The notes: generated by a model not told the origin, from the sequence alone. A stretch of 64,000 bases of DNA from Candidatus [Bacteroides] periocalifornicus (GCA_001421095.1 LIIK01000002.1:63660-127659); one strand, 5' to 3'. Shown: positions 6,859-16,780, counted from the stretch's first letter. Program-made: numbers and translations.

Positions 6859-9342
6859 ATGGAAGAAAATAGCACCTCGCTAGAGAGGATACAGCGGGTC
6901 GACATTGAGGACCAGATGAAATCGGCCTACATCGACTACGCGATGTCGGTCATTGTGTCACGCGCCCTACCCGATGTGCGCGATGGGTTGAAACCCGTGC
7001 ATCGGCGCGTGCTATTCGGCATGCAGGGCCTAGGGCTACCGCATACCGCCCAAACCAAGAAATCGGCCCGTATCGTCGGCGAAGTGCTGGGGAAATACCA
7101 CCCACACGGCGACAGCTCTGTGTACGATGCCATGGTGCGCATGGCACAGCCCTGGTCTCTACGCTACCCGCTGGTAACCGGGCAGGGCAACTTCGGGTCG
7201 GTAGACGGCGACAGCCCAGCCGCCATGCGGTACACCGAGGCCAAGTTGGCACGGATTGCCGACGACGTGCTCAAGGATCTGGACAAGGACACCGTAGACT
7301 TCACCCCGAACTTCGACGAGAGCCTACAGGAACCCACCGTGCTGCCCACAAGAATACCGCTCCTGCTGGTGAACGGCTCGTCGGGCATTGCAGTGGGCAT
7401 GGCCACCAACATGGCACCGCATAACCTAGCAGAGATCGTAGATGCCACCTGCGCCTACATAGACAACCGCGACATCCCCGTAGAGGATCTCCTCCAGTAC
7501 GTGAAGGGGCCAGACTTCCCCACGGGCGCAATGATCTACGGCACCGATGGCGTGCGAGACGCACTGCTCACCGGCAGAGGACGGGTGGTGGTGCGCTCTA
7601 GAGCCGAGATTGAGGAAACAGCCTCGGGGCGTAGCTGCATCGTAATCACCGAGATCCCCTACCAGGTGAATAAGGAGGAGATGATCCGGCGCATAGCCGA
7701 GATGGTGAACGAGAAGAAGCTAGAGGGGATTAGCTACATCAATGACGAGAGCAACCGTAAGGGGATGCGCATCGTCATCATCCTCAAGAAGGATGCAGTG
7801 GCCAACGTGGTGCTCAATCACCTCTACCACCATACCCAGCTGCAGACCTCCTTCCCGGTGAACAACATCGCCCTGGTAGATGGTCGCCCTAAGCTCTTGA
7901 ACCTTAAGGATCTGATAGTACACTTCGTAGCCCACCGCCACGAGGTGATCCTCCGGCGCTCACGGTTCGAACTCAAGAAGGCGCAAGACCGAATCCACAT
8001 CCTTGAAGGGCTACTCATCGGGCTAGACCACATCGATGAGGTGATCCGCATCATCCGAGGCTCCGAGAATGCCCCGCAGGCCGTGAGCCGCCTCATGGAG
8101 CAGATCGGGCTTACCGAGATACAGGCGCAAGCGCTGGTAGACCTACGGCTACGCGCCCTCACCCACCTAGAACGTGACAAGATCCAGGCGGAGTACGATG
8201 AGCTGGCCAAGCTGATAGACTACCTGCAGCGCCTACTGGTAGACGAAAGCATGCAGTACGGGGTGATCAAAGACGAACTCGTAGAGGTAAAAGAAAAGTA
8301 CGATGACGGGCGACGCACCGAGATAGTGCCGAATGCAGAGGAGTTCACCCCAGAGGATTTCTACCCCGACGATGATGTGGTAATCACCATATCGCACCTC
8401 GGCTACATTAAGCGGACAAACCTTGCGGAATACCGTGCGCAGAAACGCGGCGGAAAGGGCGCGAAGGGCTCTGCCACAAGGGATGAGGATTTCATCGAAC
8501 ACCTCTTCAACACCACCATGCACCACACCCTGCTATTCTTCACCGAGAGCGGGCGGTGCTACTGGCTCAAGGGCTACGAGGTGCCAGAGGGCGCAAGGGA
8601 TTCCAAGGGACGCACCCTGCAGAATCTCATAAGCATCTCGCCCGACGATAAGGTACGGGCAATAATCAACGTGCGCCAGCTCGACGATCCCGACTACACC
8701 TCCAGCCACTACGTGGTAATGTGCACCCGCTGCGGCGTGGTGAAAAAGACCCTGCTCTCCGAGTACTCCCGCCCTCGCTCCACGGGCATCATAGCCGTGA
8801 ATATCAGGGAGCAAGACCAGCTACTAGAGGCCGTGCTAACCGACGGGCAGGGAGAGCTTATGCTTGCCAGCAGGCACGGACAGGCTGTCCGATTCAATGA
8901 GGATGCCCTACGCGCCTTGGGGCGTAACTCCACAGGGGTCATCGGGATGCGACTGGAGGGGAATGACCAGGTAGTAGGCATGGTGGCCGTGCAACCCGGC
9001 GAAGAGCGTACCCTCCTGGTGGTATCAGACAGCGGATTCTGCAAGCGCTCACCCATCGACGAGTACCGTAAGACCAACCGAGGCAGCAAGGGGGTGAAGA
9101 CCCTCAATGTGGCGAAGGCCGGCGAAGTGGTGGGGATAAGCCTGGTAAGTGAAGATGAAGATCTTATGATCATCTCGCGAAATGGGGTGATCATCCGATT
9201 CCCCGTTGCGCAAACCCACGTGGCAAGCCGTAACACCAAGGGGGTACACTGCATAGCTCTCGGCAAGGGTGATACCATAGCCTCCATATCGCCCGTAGCC
9301 AGCGGCACGAACGAAGAGGAAGAGGTGGAAGTAGACGAATAG
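6859..9342 (+). CDS. gyrA: DNA gyrase subunit A
   Basis: An 827-residue subunit of the ATP-dependent type II topoisomerase that introduces negative supercoils; it cuts and rejoins DNA. The catalytic tyrosine is Tyr125 in AMRYTEAKL. The quinolone-resistance region reads HPHGDSSVYDAMVRMAQ (81-97) and keeps Ser86 and Asp90, equivalent to E. coli Ser83 and Asp87, so nothing here predicts target-based quinolone resistance. The C-terminal domain has a GyrA box QKRGGKG (near 530), which separates gyrase from topoisomerase IV ParC. The acidic tail (EEEEVEVDE) is common in GyrA. It stands alone with its own promoter and is followed by a strong bidirectional hairpin at 9620. Confidence 0.97.
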   Translation: MEENSTSLERIQRVDIEDQMKSAYIDYAMSVIVSRALPDVRDGLKPVHRRVLFGMQGLGLPHTAQTKKSARIVGEVLGKYHPHGDSSVYDAMVRMAQPWSLRYPLVTGQGNFGSVDGDSPAAMRYTEAKLARIADDVLKDLDKDTVDFTPNFDESLQEPTVLPTRIPLLLVNGSSGIAVGMATNMAPHNLAEIVDATCAYIDNRDIPVEDLLQYVKGPDFPTGAMIYGTDGVRDALLTGRGRVVVRSRAEIEETASGRSCIVITEIPYQVNKEEMIRRIAEMVNEKKLEGISYINDESNRKGMRIVIILKKDAVANVVLNHLYHHTQLQTSFPVNNIALVDGRPKLLNLKDLIVHFVAHRHEVILRRSRFELKKAQDRIHILEGLLIGLDHIDEVIRIIRGSENAPQAVSRLMEQIGLTEIQAQALVDLRLRALTHLERDKIQAEYDELAKLIDYLQRLLVDESMQYGVIKDELVEVKEKYDDGRRTEIVPNAEEFTPEDFYPDDDVVITISHLGYIKRTNLAEYRAQKRGGKGAKGSATRDEDFIEHLFNTTMHHTLLFFTESGRCYWLKGYEVPEGARDSKGRTLQNLISISPDDKVRAIINVRQLDDPDYTSSHYVVMCTRCGVVKKTLLSEYSRPRSTGIIAVNIREQDQLLEAVLTDGQGELMLASRHGQAVRFNEDALRALGRNSTGVIGMRLEGNDQVVGMVAVQPGEERTLLVVSDSGFCKRSPIDEYRKTNRGSKGVKTLNVAKAGEVVGISLVSEDEDLMIISRNGVIIRFPVAQTHVASRNTKGVHCIALGKGDTIASISPVASGTNEEEEVEVDE

Positions 9343-9709
9343 CCTTCTAGCGAAACTATGCAGCTGCAAGCAAGTATCTACTTCCCAAGCTTTTCCCAAT
9401 AATCCCCTCAGGCAAGCTACGCAATCCTTAGACCCCCAAAACGAGCCCTTAGCCTAGCAGCCCTAACGTTCCTGAGATGCTCACCCAGAACTGAATATAG
9501 GTAGCCTTCCACAGGCAAACGGCGGCTAAAGCGGGTGCAGCTAAAAATAGTAACGGTAGAGATTGCCTACCGAGGGCAGAAAGAGTTCGCTCTACTTGCC
9601 ACTCTCCCCAGTGTAGCAAACAAAGCCGGGCATCGCGAAATCCGCGATGCCCGGCTTTGTTTTACGCACAGGCTAGCCACGCGTTGCCGCGTAGTGGCTA
9701 GGGTGCGGG
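9343..9709. other. Intergenic region between convergent gyrA and the SusD gene
   Basis: This 367-nt gap holds the hairpin at 9620-9660 and otherwise nothing I can recognise: no ORF of convincing composition, no RNA gene and no MITE end. Confidence 0.6.
9620..9660. terminator. Strong bidirectional terminator between gyrA and the SusD gene
   Basis: ACAAAGCCGGGCATCGCG pairs perfectly with its inverse across the 5-nt loop AAATC. It has A-rich DNA on the left and TTTT on the right, so it can stop transcription from both converging genes. Confidence 0.9.
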
Positions 9710-11404
9710 CTACTCTGCCTGGAGCGGTACAGGTAGGTCAGGTACTGGGTTGGTATGCCCTTGTATGGCAGGATTGCCCTGCTCCTCGTCAAAGGGTATA
9801 CAAACCACGAAATTCTGCGCTCCAGCAGGAAGGTTGAAGCACATGGAGGCCGGATAGCCGTGATTCTTCACCTTTCCTCCTACGACACTCCCGCGCTCCA
9901 GCCCCTTGCGGTAGCGAACCATATCGTAGAAGTGAAGCCCTTCGCCGTAGAATTCAATACCCCGCTGGAAGTAGAGTTCATCTACGAGCTCTTGCTCGCT
10001 GCCGATGGTAGGCGCATAGCTAGGATCGCGATAGGTGGTTACAAAGCTCTTGAGGTCTGCCACAGCCCCGGCGAGATTCCCGCCACGCCCCTCGGCCTCT
10101 ATCTTGTTAAGGTACATCTCCTCTACGCGCATGAGGGGGAAATCGCCCGCACCTATAGGAGACATGGGGTTCTTGGCGTAGGGGGCGAATTTCAGCACCG
10201 AGAGCTTGGGGAGTTGCCCCGCAAGGGTTTCAACCACATCGCGCGGATAGGCCAGTACCAGGGGTGATTTCGGTTCAAAGCCTATGGTATCCTGCTTTCC
10301 GGTATTCGGGTTGGGCTTTACTATCGGATGGCCTTCGTCATAGGTTATCCACCAGCCTTTTCGCACGTCGGTTGCTGGGATACGTTCATACACCACGCTA
10401 TCTATTCGACGGTAGCCCGATTCCATGGCCGCAGATTTCCCGCCTAGCACCATAGAGCAGACCTGGGAAGTGAAGTTGCTCCCTCCCTCAAATCCCGTCA
10501 CCACCTCGTCGAGTGCGCTTACCGAGATACCCCATATGGTGTTGGATGCGGCCTCTATATCATCGAAGTTGGGTATTGAGCAATCGGCTAAGCTGTAGGG
10601 GATTGCCCCGCTAAGATCTATGGCCTTCTGCGCATCGGCGGCGGCCTCTGCCCAACGCTCCATGAGCATGTGCACCCTACAGCGCAGCCCGTAGGCTACC
10701 GCGGCATCAATCATCCCTTTGCCCGAGCGGTGGAAGCCCTCTAGCTTCTCCACGGCAAAATTCAAATCGCTCAATATCAGATCATACACCTGTTGCACGG
10801 TGGCACGTGGAATCGACCTCACAAGGGGGTCTGTAGTTTCTAGATGCAGGGGCACGCCCAGCTCCTGCTCATGCCCCTTGTAGGTGTGCTGGAAGAGCTG
10901 AATAAGCTGCGTATACGCCCAAGCGCGCATAGCCCTAGCCTGCCCATGCGCATAGCCCCCGAGCTCACCACCCCCATCTACCGTGCCAAGGACTAGATTC
11001 GCCTGCTTGATGTAGCGGTAGCAGTAGATCCACGCCCGGCTCGATACACCCGACTGCGGGCCTTGATCCTGGTACTTGGCGCTGGCGGCGTACAGGTTGA
11101 TGGCCTCATCCATACCCACCCAGTAGTCGCCCATGGATTCTAGGGAGAGCGCAAGGCTCATATAGCCGAAATCGTCATACCAATGGGTGGATTCTCCCAC
11201 CTCCTTCAGACGGTAGTAGAGCCCGTTCACTAGCGCGTTGGCACGGTCGCTGCCCGCCTCTGCACTTCTGGCTATCTGCTCGCTATTGAGCAGACCATCT
11301 TGCGGTTCTATATCCAGCTGCTTTTGGCAAGCGCCCAACGAGAGCGCAAGCAGCAGCACCACCAGGGAAAAATATCGTAAGATTCTCATGATCAAAATCA
11401 TCAT
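9710..11404 (-). CDS. SusD/RagB-family outer-membrane lipoprotein
   Basis: A 564-residue nutrient-binding lipoprotein. The signal peptide ends in the lipobox LSLGAC, with Cys26 as lipidation site. The body is typical of the SusD fold: N-terminal helical TPR-like segments (for example ARAMRAWAYTQLIQLFQHTY) and a C-terminal region with FPLMRVEEMYLNKIEA and FQRGIEFYGEGLHFYDMVRY. SusD proteins sit on the outside of the cell as a lid over their SusC partner and capture glycans or peptides. The SusC gene lies 35 nt upstream on the same strand, so the two form an operon. The ATG at 11404 is used; 11389 (MRILRYFSL) is an equally good start for the signal peptide. No enzyme gene adjoins the pair, so the substrate is unknown. 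Confidence 0.93.
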   Translation of the reverse strand: MMILIMRILRYFSLVVLLLALSLGACQKQLDIEPQDGLLNSEQIARSAEAGSDRANALVNGLYYRLKEVGESTHWYDDFGYMSLALSLESMGDYWVGMDEAINLYAASAKYQDQGPQSGVSSRAWIYCYRYIKQANLVLGTVDGGGELGGYAHGQARAMRAWAYTQLIQLFQHTYKGHEQELGVPLHLETTDPLVRSIPRATVQQVYDLILSDLNFAVEKLEGFHRSGKGMIDAAVAYGLRCRVHMLMERWAEAAADAQKAIDLSGAIPYSLADCSIPNFDDIEAASNTIWGISVSALDEVVTGFEGGSNFTSQVCSMVLGGKSAAMESGYRRIDSVVYERIPATDVRKGWWITYDEGHPIVKPNPNTGKQDTIGFEPKSPLVLAYPRDVVETLAGQLPKLSVLKFAPYAKNPMSPIGAGDFPLMRVEEMYLNKIEAEGRGGNLAGAVADLKSFVTTYRDPSYAPTIGSEQELVDELYFQRGIEFYGEGLHFYDMVRYRKGLERGSVVGGKVKNHGYPASMCFNLPAGAQNFVVCIPFDEEQGNPAIQGHTNPVPDLPVPLQAE

Positions 11405-11439
11405 TTAAATGCAATTCTAGGCAGAGACTACCGTGCAGG

Positions 11440-14400
11440 CTAGAACGTTAGGTTCACCCCGCCACTCAGGGTTCGCATAGCCTTGTACCCGCCAGTGCCA
11501 CCAAAGCGGGGATCGAATCCCTTTCTGGCAGAGAAGATCCATACATTGTCGCACACCACGTAGACGCGGGCAGAGGCCACATGCAGCCAGTCGATAGCCG
11601 ACTTCGGGAGTGTATACCCGAGGGTGAGATTGTCTACCGAGAGGTAGGCCTGGGAGATGAGATCCTGATCCGTTTCGTTTCGCCCGGCGTTCAGCAGGTT
11701 CACGCGGGGGATTTTGGTATCACGACGTTGCGGAGTCCACGATTTGAGAATATCCTTATGCCAGGCGTATCCCCTTGATAGGCTGCTACCATCGTGCATG
11801 AGGCTGGTGTAGGTTTCATCGATGGTAACCCCGCCGAGCTGGTAGCCGAACTGCGCGGAAAAGTCGAACCCGTAGGCCTCCAGCTCCGTGCCGAATCCCC
11901 CGGTGAGCTTGGGCGAAGCATCTCTGATGTAGCGCTTGCCCCGCCTATCGCCAGCGTAGGCCTCGTAGTAGTTGGTAGTGGTGGTAAGCTCGCCCTTCTG
12001 GGCATCCCAGAGGCCGTAGAGTTCCTGTCCATTCTCGTCTACCCCCATCTGGCGCACGTAGTACGAAGCGTAGAACGTCTCGCCCACCTTGCGGAATACG
12101 GTGCCCTCCATGTAGCCATCCGCGAACTCTGGCGGGAGCTTGAGGATCTTAGAGCGGACGTGGGAGCCATTGAGCCAGAGGCTCCACGTTAGGCGCTCGC
12201 TCTGGTAGGGTACACCCCGCAGCTCAAAGTCGATCCCAAGGTTGCGCATGGCGCCCACATTGTCATAGAACTCGGTAATCCCCGATGAGGGCATTGGGGT
12301 ACGACGGATGAGCATGTCGGTTACTGTGCGGGCGAAAAACTCCACCTGCCCGGTGAGCCTACGCCCTAGCAGCTCAAATTCAACCCCCGTATTGAGGTTA
12401 CGGCTCGTTTCCCAGGTTAGGGTCTTGCGCCCGACGTGCTTGAGGAAGAGGGCGTACTTATCATAGAGGTTGCGCAGCTGGTAGATGTCTTGGTAGTAGA
12501 AATTGCCCACGGGGTCGTTTGGCCAGATGTTATCATTGCCCTGTACCCCGTAGCTAGCCTTGAGTTTAAGCATATCGACAACGCTCTTGGCGCTCTGCAT
12601 GAAACGCTCGCTGGAGATGAGCCAAGAGGCGCCCACGCTCCAGAAATTCCCCCAGCGGTGCTGCTTGGCGAAGCGCGATGAGGCGTCACGTCGGTAGGAG
12701 GCCGAGATGAAGTAGCGTTCATCATAGTTATACTGCGCCCGGCCCAGATACCCCTCGGTGCGGTAGTTGAGGGTGTAGGAGCTGGCATCGGGCTGCCCTA
12801 TGGCACCGTTGAGTTCCCTATTCCAGAGGCTGTACATATTGCGCCGACTCCCCGCGAGGATGGCGTTGCGCCAGCTGTAGAACTCATGCCCCAGGAGCAC
12901 GTCCACATTATGCACATCGGCGTAGGAGTGCTCCCAGGTGAGGAGCTGCTGGAGGTTGTAAGACATTTTCCGGGCCGAGGTTTGGCTAATCTCCCCCCCG
13001 TAGGGCGCGCTAGAGCCGTAGAGCGCATTCTTGCGTATCACCCGATCCCCATTCTCAAAGTCGTGTCCCATGCTCAGGGTCACCTTGAATCCGTAGGGAA
13101 TGATGAAGTCTACATACTCTCTGAGCGAGATGGCATGCACCCTGCGCTGGTTCAGGTCAAGCTGCGCTGCAGCCAGCGGATTCCCTCCGTAGAATGCCGA
13201 GCCCGGCCTATTGAACCCCGGGTACTGGCCAGAGCCGAAATCATAGCGGGTGAAGCCGAACCGATCCTTGAGTATGCGCCCGCTACCATCGCGCACGTAG
13301 AGGGGGTACACCGACCCAAGGCGCTCTAGGTAGGCAAATGGATTCTGGGGGTTGCGCGGGTCATCGCTATCGGCCACCTCGTTGGCCACCGAGTAGGTGT
13401 AGGCGGCGTTCGCCCCGATGTGGAACCAGCTCTTAGCCTGGTAGTCACCCTTCAGCCGGGAGCTGTAGCGCTCAAAATTCGTGGAGGAAATATAGCCCTT
13501 GTCTCGCAGATACCCCCCCGAGAAGAAGTAGCTGCTACTGGCCCCATGGCCGCTGAGCGATAGCGAGTACTCTTGGCGAGAGTCGGGGCGAATCACCTCC
13601 TTCGTCCAGTTGTCGGGCTGTAGCCAGTACTCCTGGCCAGTGATGGGATCGGTAATCTTACGGCCGTTAGTAGCTAGCGGGTTCAGGCTGTAGGTGCCAT
13701 CGCCATTGTCTATGAAGTAGTCAGTACGCCCATTGGGGAGGCTGAAGGGGAAGTAGCCCGGGCTGAACTCGCTGCTAGGCTTTACGAATTCGCTGGTGAG
13801 GTCGGCGAGCGATTTGGTCGGCTCGCTGTTGGCGTAGGCCTCAAAGGCCTTGGCGATGTACTCCCGAGGGCCGAGGCGATCGTAGTCTCGCACTCCCCGG
13901 AAATTGTAGCCATACTTCGCCGAGAGGTTGATATTCATCACATCGTTTCGGGTCTGCCCGCTCTTGGTGGTTATGAGCACCACCCCGTTTGCCCCACGAG
14001 CGCCATAGAGCGAGGCCGAGGCGGCATCCTTGAGCACGGTGGTGGTCTCCACATCCTGCGGGTTGATGGCCGAGATGTCACCATCGTACGGCACGCCGTC
14101 TACCACGTAGAGCGGCTTGCTCGAGGCGGAGAATGACCCCGTGCCACGGATACGCATGGTGCTGGTCTTGCCCGGCTGGTTGGCCTCCGCGAACACCACC
14201 ACGCCAGGGAGCTTGCCCTGCAGGGCATTCACCACGCTGGATACCTGCTTCCGCTCCAGCTCCTTGCTCGAAACGCTGGTGGCCGAACCGGTGAACGCGC
14301 TCTTCTTCGCCTTACCAAAGGCCACCACCATCACCTGGTCGATCTCCTCTAGCCCAGGGCGCATCTCTATGGGGATCTCGGTGTGCGCCCCCACCACCAC

Positions 14401-14655
14401 CTCCTGGGTCTCCATGCCCGTGAAGGTGAACACGAGAATCGACTGTGGCCCAGCCACCGTGATGGTGTAGTGCCCATCAGCATCGGTTACCGTCCCATTC
14501 ATCGTGCCCCTCTCCATCACCACAGCCTGGATAATGGGGGTGTGGTCTTCTGCCGAGGTCACCACCCCTGTAACGGTTTGCCCCTGCCCAAATGCAGACA
14601 CCGCGCAGGCCAGCAGAACCGCTAAGCTCAGCAACAATTTAATTGGATGATTCAT
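11440..14655 (-). CDS. SusC/RagA-family TonB-linked outer-membrane transporter
   Basis: A 1071-residue transporter. Order: signal peptide (to about residue 23), a CarboxypepD_reg-like domain (28-105, VTGVVTSAEDHTPIIQAVVM), a TonB-box region (about 108-118, DQVMVVAFG), a plug with the SusC signatures KPLYVVDGVPYDG and TVLKDAASASLYGARGANGV (about 185-225), then the barrel. SusC proteins import ligand delivered by SusD. It is the first gene of the operon and is followed 35 nt later by SusD. A probable promoter lies about 390 nt upstream at 15045, giving an unusually long leader that could hold post-transcriptional control. Confidence 0.95.
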   Translation of the reverse strand: MNHPIKLLLSLAVLLACAVSAFGQGQTVTGVVTSAEDHTPIIQAVVMERGTMNGTVTDADGHYTITVAGPQSILVFTFTGMETQEVVVGAHTEIPIEMRPGLEEIDQVMVVAFGKAKKSAFTGSATSVSSKELERKQVSSVVNALQGKLPGVVVFAEANQPGKTSTMRIRGTGSFSASSKPLYVVDGVPYDGDISAINPQDVETTTVLKDAASASLYGARGANGVVLITTKSGQTRNDVMNINLSAKYGYNFRGVRDYDRLGPREYIAKAFEAYANSEPTKSLADLTSEFVKPSSEFSPGYFPFSLPNGRTDYFIDNGDGTYSLNPLATNGRKITDPITGQEYWLQPDNWTKEVIRPDSRQEYSLSLSGHGASSSYFFSGGYLRDKGYISSTNFERYSSRLKGDYQAKSWFHIGANAAYTYSVANEVADSDDPRNPQNPFAYLERLGSVYPLYVRDGSGRILKDRFGFTRYDFGSGQYPGFNRPGSAFYGGNPLAAAQLDLNQRRVHAISLREYVDFIIPYGFKVTLSMGHDFENGDRVIRKNALYGSSAPYGGEISQTSARKMSYNLQQLLTWEHSYADVHNVDVLLGHEFYSWRNAILAGSRRNMYSLWNRELNGAIGQPDASSYTLNYRTEGYLGRAQYNYDERYFISASYRRDASSRFAKQHRWGNFWSVGASWLISSERFMQSAKSVVDMLKLKASYGVQGNDNIWPNDPVGNFYYQDIYQLRNLYDKYALFLKHVGRKTLTWETSRNLNTGVEFELLGRRLTGQVEFFARTVTDMLIRRTPMPSSGITEFYDNVGAMRNLGIDFELRGVPYQSERLTWSLWLNGSHVRSKILKLPPEFADGYMEGTVFRKVGETFYASYYVRQMGVDENGQELYGLWDAQKGELTTTTNYYEAYAGDRRGKRYIRDASPKLTGGFGTELEAYGFDFSAQFGYQLGGVTIDETYTSLMHDGSSLSRGYAWHKDILKSWTPQRRDTKIPRVNLLNAGRNETDQDLISQAYLSVDNLTLGYTLPKSAIDWLHVASARVYVVCDNVWIFSARKGFDPRFGGTGGYKAMRTLSGGVNLTF

Positions 14656-15044
14656 TGAACATTATTTTACGTTTGGCTTTATGATTTTGGCTATGTACAA
14701 GAAAAAATCACGGCTCAAAAAGGAACGAAAAACTGGAAAAAAAATGGGACCTCCAGCCCAGCGAAACGTTGCGCGCCCTACCCCGTTTGGATTCTGGGTT
14801 AAAAATGAACGAGATCACCCTTCGGGCTAGGGCTTGAATAGCGTAAATCAATTGGCTATTAAGCCGATACGCCCTACTCCACTCTGCAATTCTTCGCCCT
14901 TTGCCAGTAAAGTACCCGCCGAGAATACGCGGCTGGCTACAGCTATCCTATCCAGTTTGGTTGCAATGCCAATGCGCTATGCTACAGGTTCTATCGGAAC
15001 AATTGACGTGCCGATATAGAAAAACATCCCCAGTTTCGACCCGC
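14656..15044 (-). other. Long 5' leader of the SusC/SusD operon
   Basis: About 390 nt separate the probable promoter from the SusC ATG. Read on the minus strand it holds a run of eight T near 14739-14746 after the GC-rich GGGCTGGAGGTCCC, a weak attenuator-like arrangement. I see no convincing leader peptide. Its function is unproven. Confidence 0.4.
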
Positions 15045-15053
15045 GCAAAGTTA
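15045..15053 (-). promoter_or_regulatory. Probable promoter of the SusC/SusD operon
   Basis: On the minus strand TAACTTTGC matches TAnnTTTG. A TTG lies 18 nt further upstream, which is the expected spacing for the Bacteroidetes -33 element. Confidence 0.6.
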
Positions 15054-15142
15054 CGCGTAATTTTGCAACATCAACTCGTGTAGAATCTCGACCCTGTGGA
15101 TGAGGCCCAGCTATTAGTCTGCGAAAAGCCCCACAATATGCC

Positions 15143-15266
15143 GCACCATCGCCGTACCAACTCAACACCATCGCCGTACCAGGGCCGCTTCATCCTCGGA
15201 TTTCATAACGAAATCCGAGGATGCACTAGAGTTGGTACGGCGATGGTGTTGAGTTGGTACGGCGCA
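15143..15266. repeat. Palindromic repeat element with GGTACGGCGAT units (degenerate copy)
   Basis: Two 31-bp arms at 15151-15181 and 15233-15263 are exact inverse complements, each containing two CGCCGTACC-type units. Nested inside is a second inverted repeat, CATCCTCGGATTTC at 15191-15204 with its complement at 15210-15223. The bases between the outer and inner arms do not pair. The layout and sequence match the perfect palindrome at 40436, so the two belong to one repeat family. There is no ORF of its own. Confidence 0.85.
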
Positions 15267-15309
15267 GTCCCCCGGAATGCCCTTGGATAACGCCCCCGAC
15301 AACCCCCTT

Positions 15310-15359
15310 TGAAAATACCGTGGCACGCTGCGCCGTCTATGCGGGTTTTGCAGAGGTAC
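15310..15359 (-). mobile_element. MITE relic, one end only
   Basis: GTTTTGCAGAGGTA at the right edge matches the MITE end TTTTGCAGAGGTCT, and the preceding CACGCTGCGCCGTC resembles the MITE interior. The other end is not present. Confidence 0.6.
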
Positions 15360-15544
15360 TAAGCAGGGGAATACGGCTGCTCTACAAATGGCACGCATGC
15401 GGAGCGTTTGCCGAGATCCTGAAATAGGGAGGAAGAGGCCCCACGCATGGGGAAATGCCCGCTCCGTTCGCCCGTTTTCTAAACAAACTAGGGGCGCGCG
15501 CGGGTAAAAAAATATCCTTTGCGTAGAAAAACAGAAAAATTGAC

Positions 15545-15553
15545 TACCTTTGC
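15545..15553 (+). promoter_or_regulatory. Promoter -7 element of the first thioredoxin gene
   Basis: TACCTTTGC lies 36 nt before the ATG, downstream of an A-rich stretch with TTTG near 15518. Confidence 0.75.
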
Positions 15554-15589
15554 GCCGTAAACCAGTTACAAGATAAAACAGTAGTAACG

Positions 15590-16693
15590 ATGAAGCGTAT
15601 TGCATTGGTTACCCTTGCCGCGGCGTTGGGCATCATGCTCTTCTCCTGTGGCAACAAGGCTCGCATTTCTGGTGAGATAGCCGCGCCAGACTCCACGATG
15701 CTAACCCTCTATTCTGCCGAAAGCGAAAGCGACCAGGCGGTGGATTCTACCCTCGTGCTCGGTGGCAAATTCGCCTTCAGCGGTAAGGATTACCCCGCCG
15801 GGCTCTACATAGTGGCTCTGCCCAATAAGGGGCACTACTTCGTACAGGTGAGCAACGAACCCTTCACAATCTCGGTAGACGAGGCAGGGAAGGTGACCGT
15901 GACTAACGGGGAGGAGAAGGATTACTTCAACGCCTTCTACCAGTTCCGCAGCGATTTCCAGCAGACCCGCAAAGCAGCGCAGGATGCCTACGAGGCGGCA
16001 CAGGCCAACACCGATAGCGCAGCCCGCCAGGAAGCCATAACGAAAATAGAGGAAGACTACGACAAGGCCTCTGAGGCCTACTACGGCAACCTGGTCAACC
16101 TCGCGGTGGCGCACCCGAACTCCGTATTTACGCTGTACACCCTGCGCAACAGCATGACGAACTGCACCCCCGAGCAGATGGCCTCCATAGAAGAAGCCCT
16201 GAACGGCTGGGATGCCCCCTACACGGAACACAAGGATTACAAGGCGCTGCAGGAGTACTTTGCGCACGCAAAGGCCACTGCCGTTGGGAACGACTTCACT
16301 GATATCACCGTAAGCACCAAGGATGGCGAATCGGTACAGCTCAGCAGCCTCGCCGGCAAGGGACAGCCCGTGCTTGTGAAGTTCTGGGCCTCCTGGTGCC
16401 CTCCCTGCCGCAAGAGCAACCCAGAGCTGGTGAAGGTGTACAACCAGTTCCACGGCAAGGGCTTTGAGGTTTTCGGGGTATCGGTAGACCGCAGCGCCGA
16501 CGACTGGCAGAAGGCCGTGGCGGCAGATGCGCTCCCCTGGCCAAACTACATAGACAACAGCAAGGAGGCCTCTAAGACCTACAACGTAGCGAGCATCCCC
16601 TTCACCGTGCTCATAGGGGCCGACGGGAAAATCATCGCGAAAAACCTCAGCGAAGAGGAGCTGGTAAACCAACTCACCGAGCTGCTGAAGTAG
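15590..16693 (+). CDS. Lipoprotein thioredoxin-like oxidoreductase (first of two tandem copies)
   Basis: A 367-residue protein. The signal peptide ends in the lipobox LFSC (Cys20), so it is membrane anchored. Residues about 25-110 form a DUF4369-like beta domain, about 115-205 are charged helices, and 225-367 form a thioredoxin/AhpC-TSA domain with active site WCPPC (Trp269, Cys270, Cys273) and the cis-proline IPF segment (VASIPFTVL). TlpA/ResA-like proteins of this type reduce or isomerise disulfides in the periplasm and are linked to cytochrome maturation or oxidative stress in the family; the substrate here is unknown. It has its own promoter and terminator, and a paralogue follows at 16961. 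Confidence 0.9.
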   Translation: MKRIALVTLAAALGIMLFSCGNKARISGEIAAPDSTMLTLYSAESESDQAVDSTLVLGGKFAFSGKDYPAGLYIVALPNKGHYFVQVSNEPFTISVDEAGKVTVTNGEEKDYFNAFYQFRSDFQQTRKAAQDAYEAAQANTDSAARQEAITKIEEDYDKASEAYYGNLVNLAVAHPNSVFTLYTLRNSMTNCTPEQMASIEEALNGWDAPYTEHKDYKALQEYFAHAKATAVGNDFTDITVSTKDGESVQLSSLAGKGQPVLVKFWASWCPPCRKSNPELVKVYNQFHGKGFEVFGVSVDRSADDWQKAVAADALPWPNYIDNSKEASKTYNVASIPFTVLIGADGKIIAKNLSEEELVNQLTELLK

Positions 16694-16742
16694 CGTATAT
16701 CAGACTGACCCTTAGCCTCTAATGAAGGCCAAGGAGAGGTAA

Positions 16743-16780
16743 CGCCCCGCAGGGAGCCTACTCCCTGCGGGGCGTTTTTT
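16743..16780 (+). terminator. Terminator after the first thioredoxin gene
   Basis: CGCCCCGCAGGGAG pairs with CTCCCTGCGGGGCG across a short loop and is followed by TTTTTT. Confidence 0.92.

Noticed and set aside
6859..7200. Quinolone-resistance substitutions in gyrA
   Set aside because: Ser86 and Asp90 are the susceptible residues.
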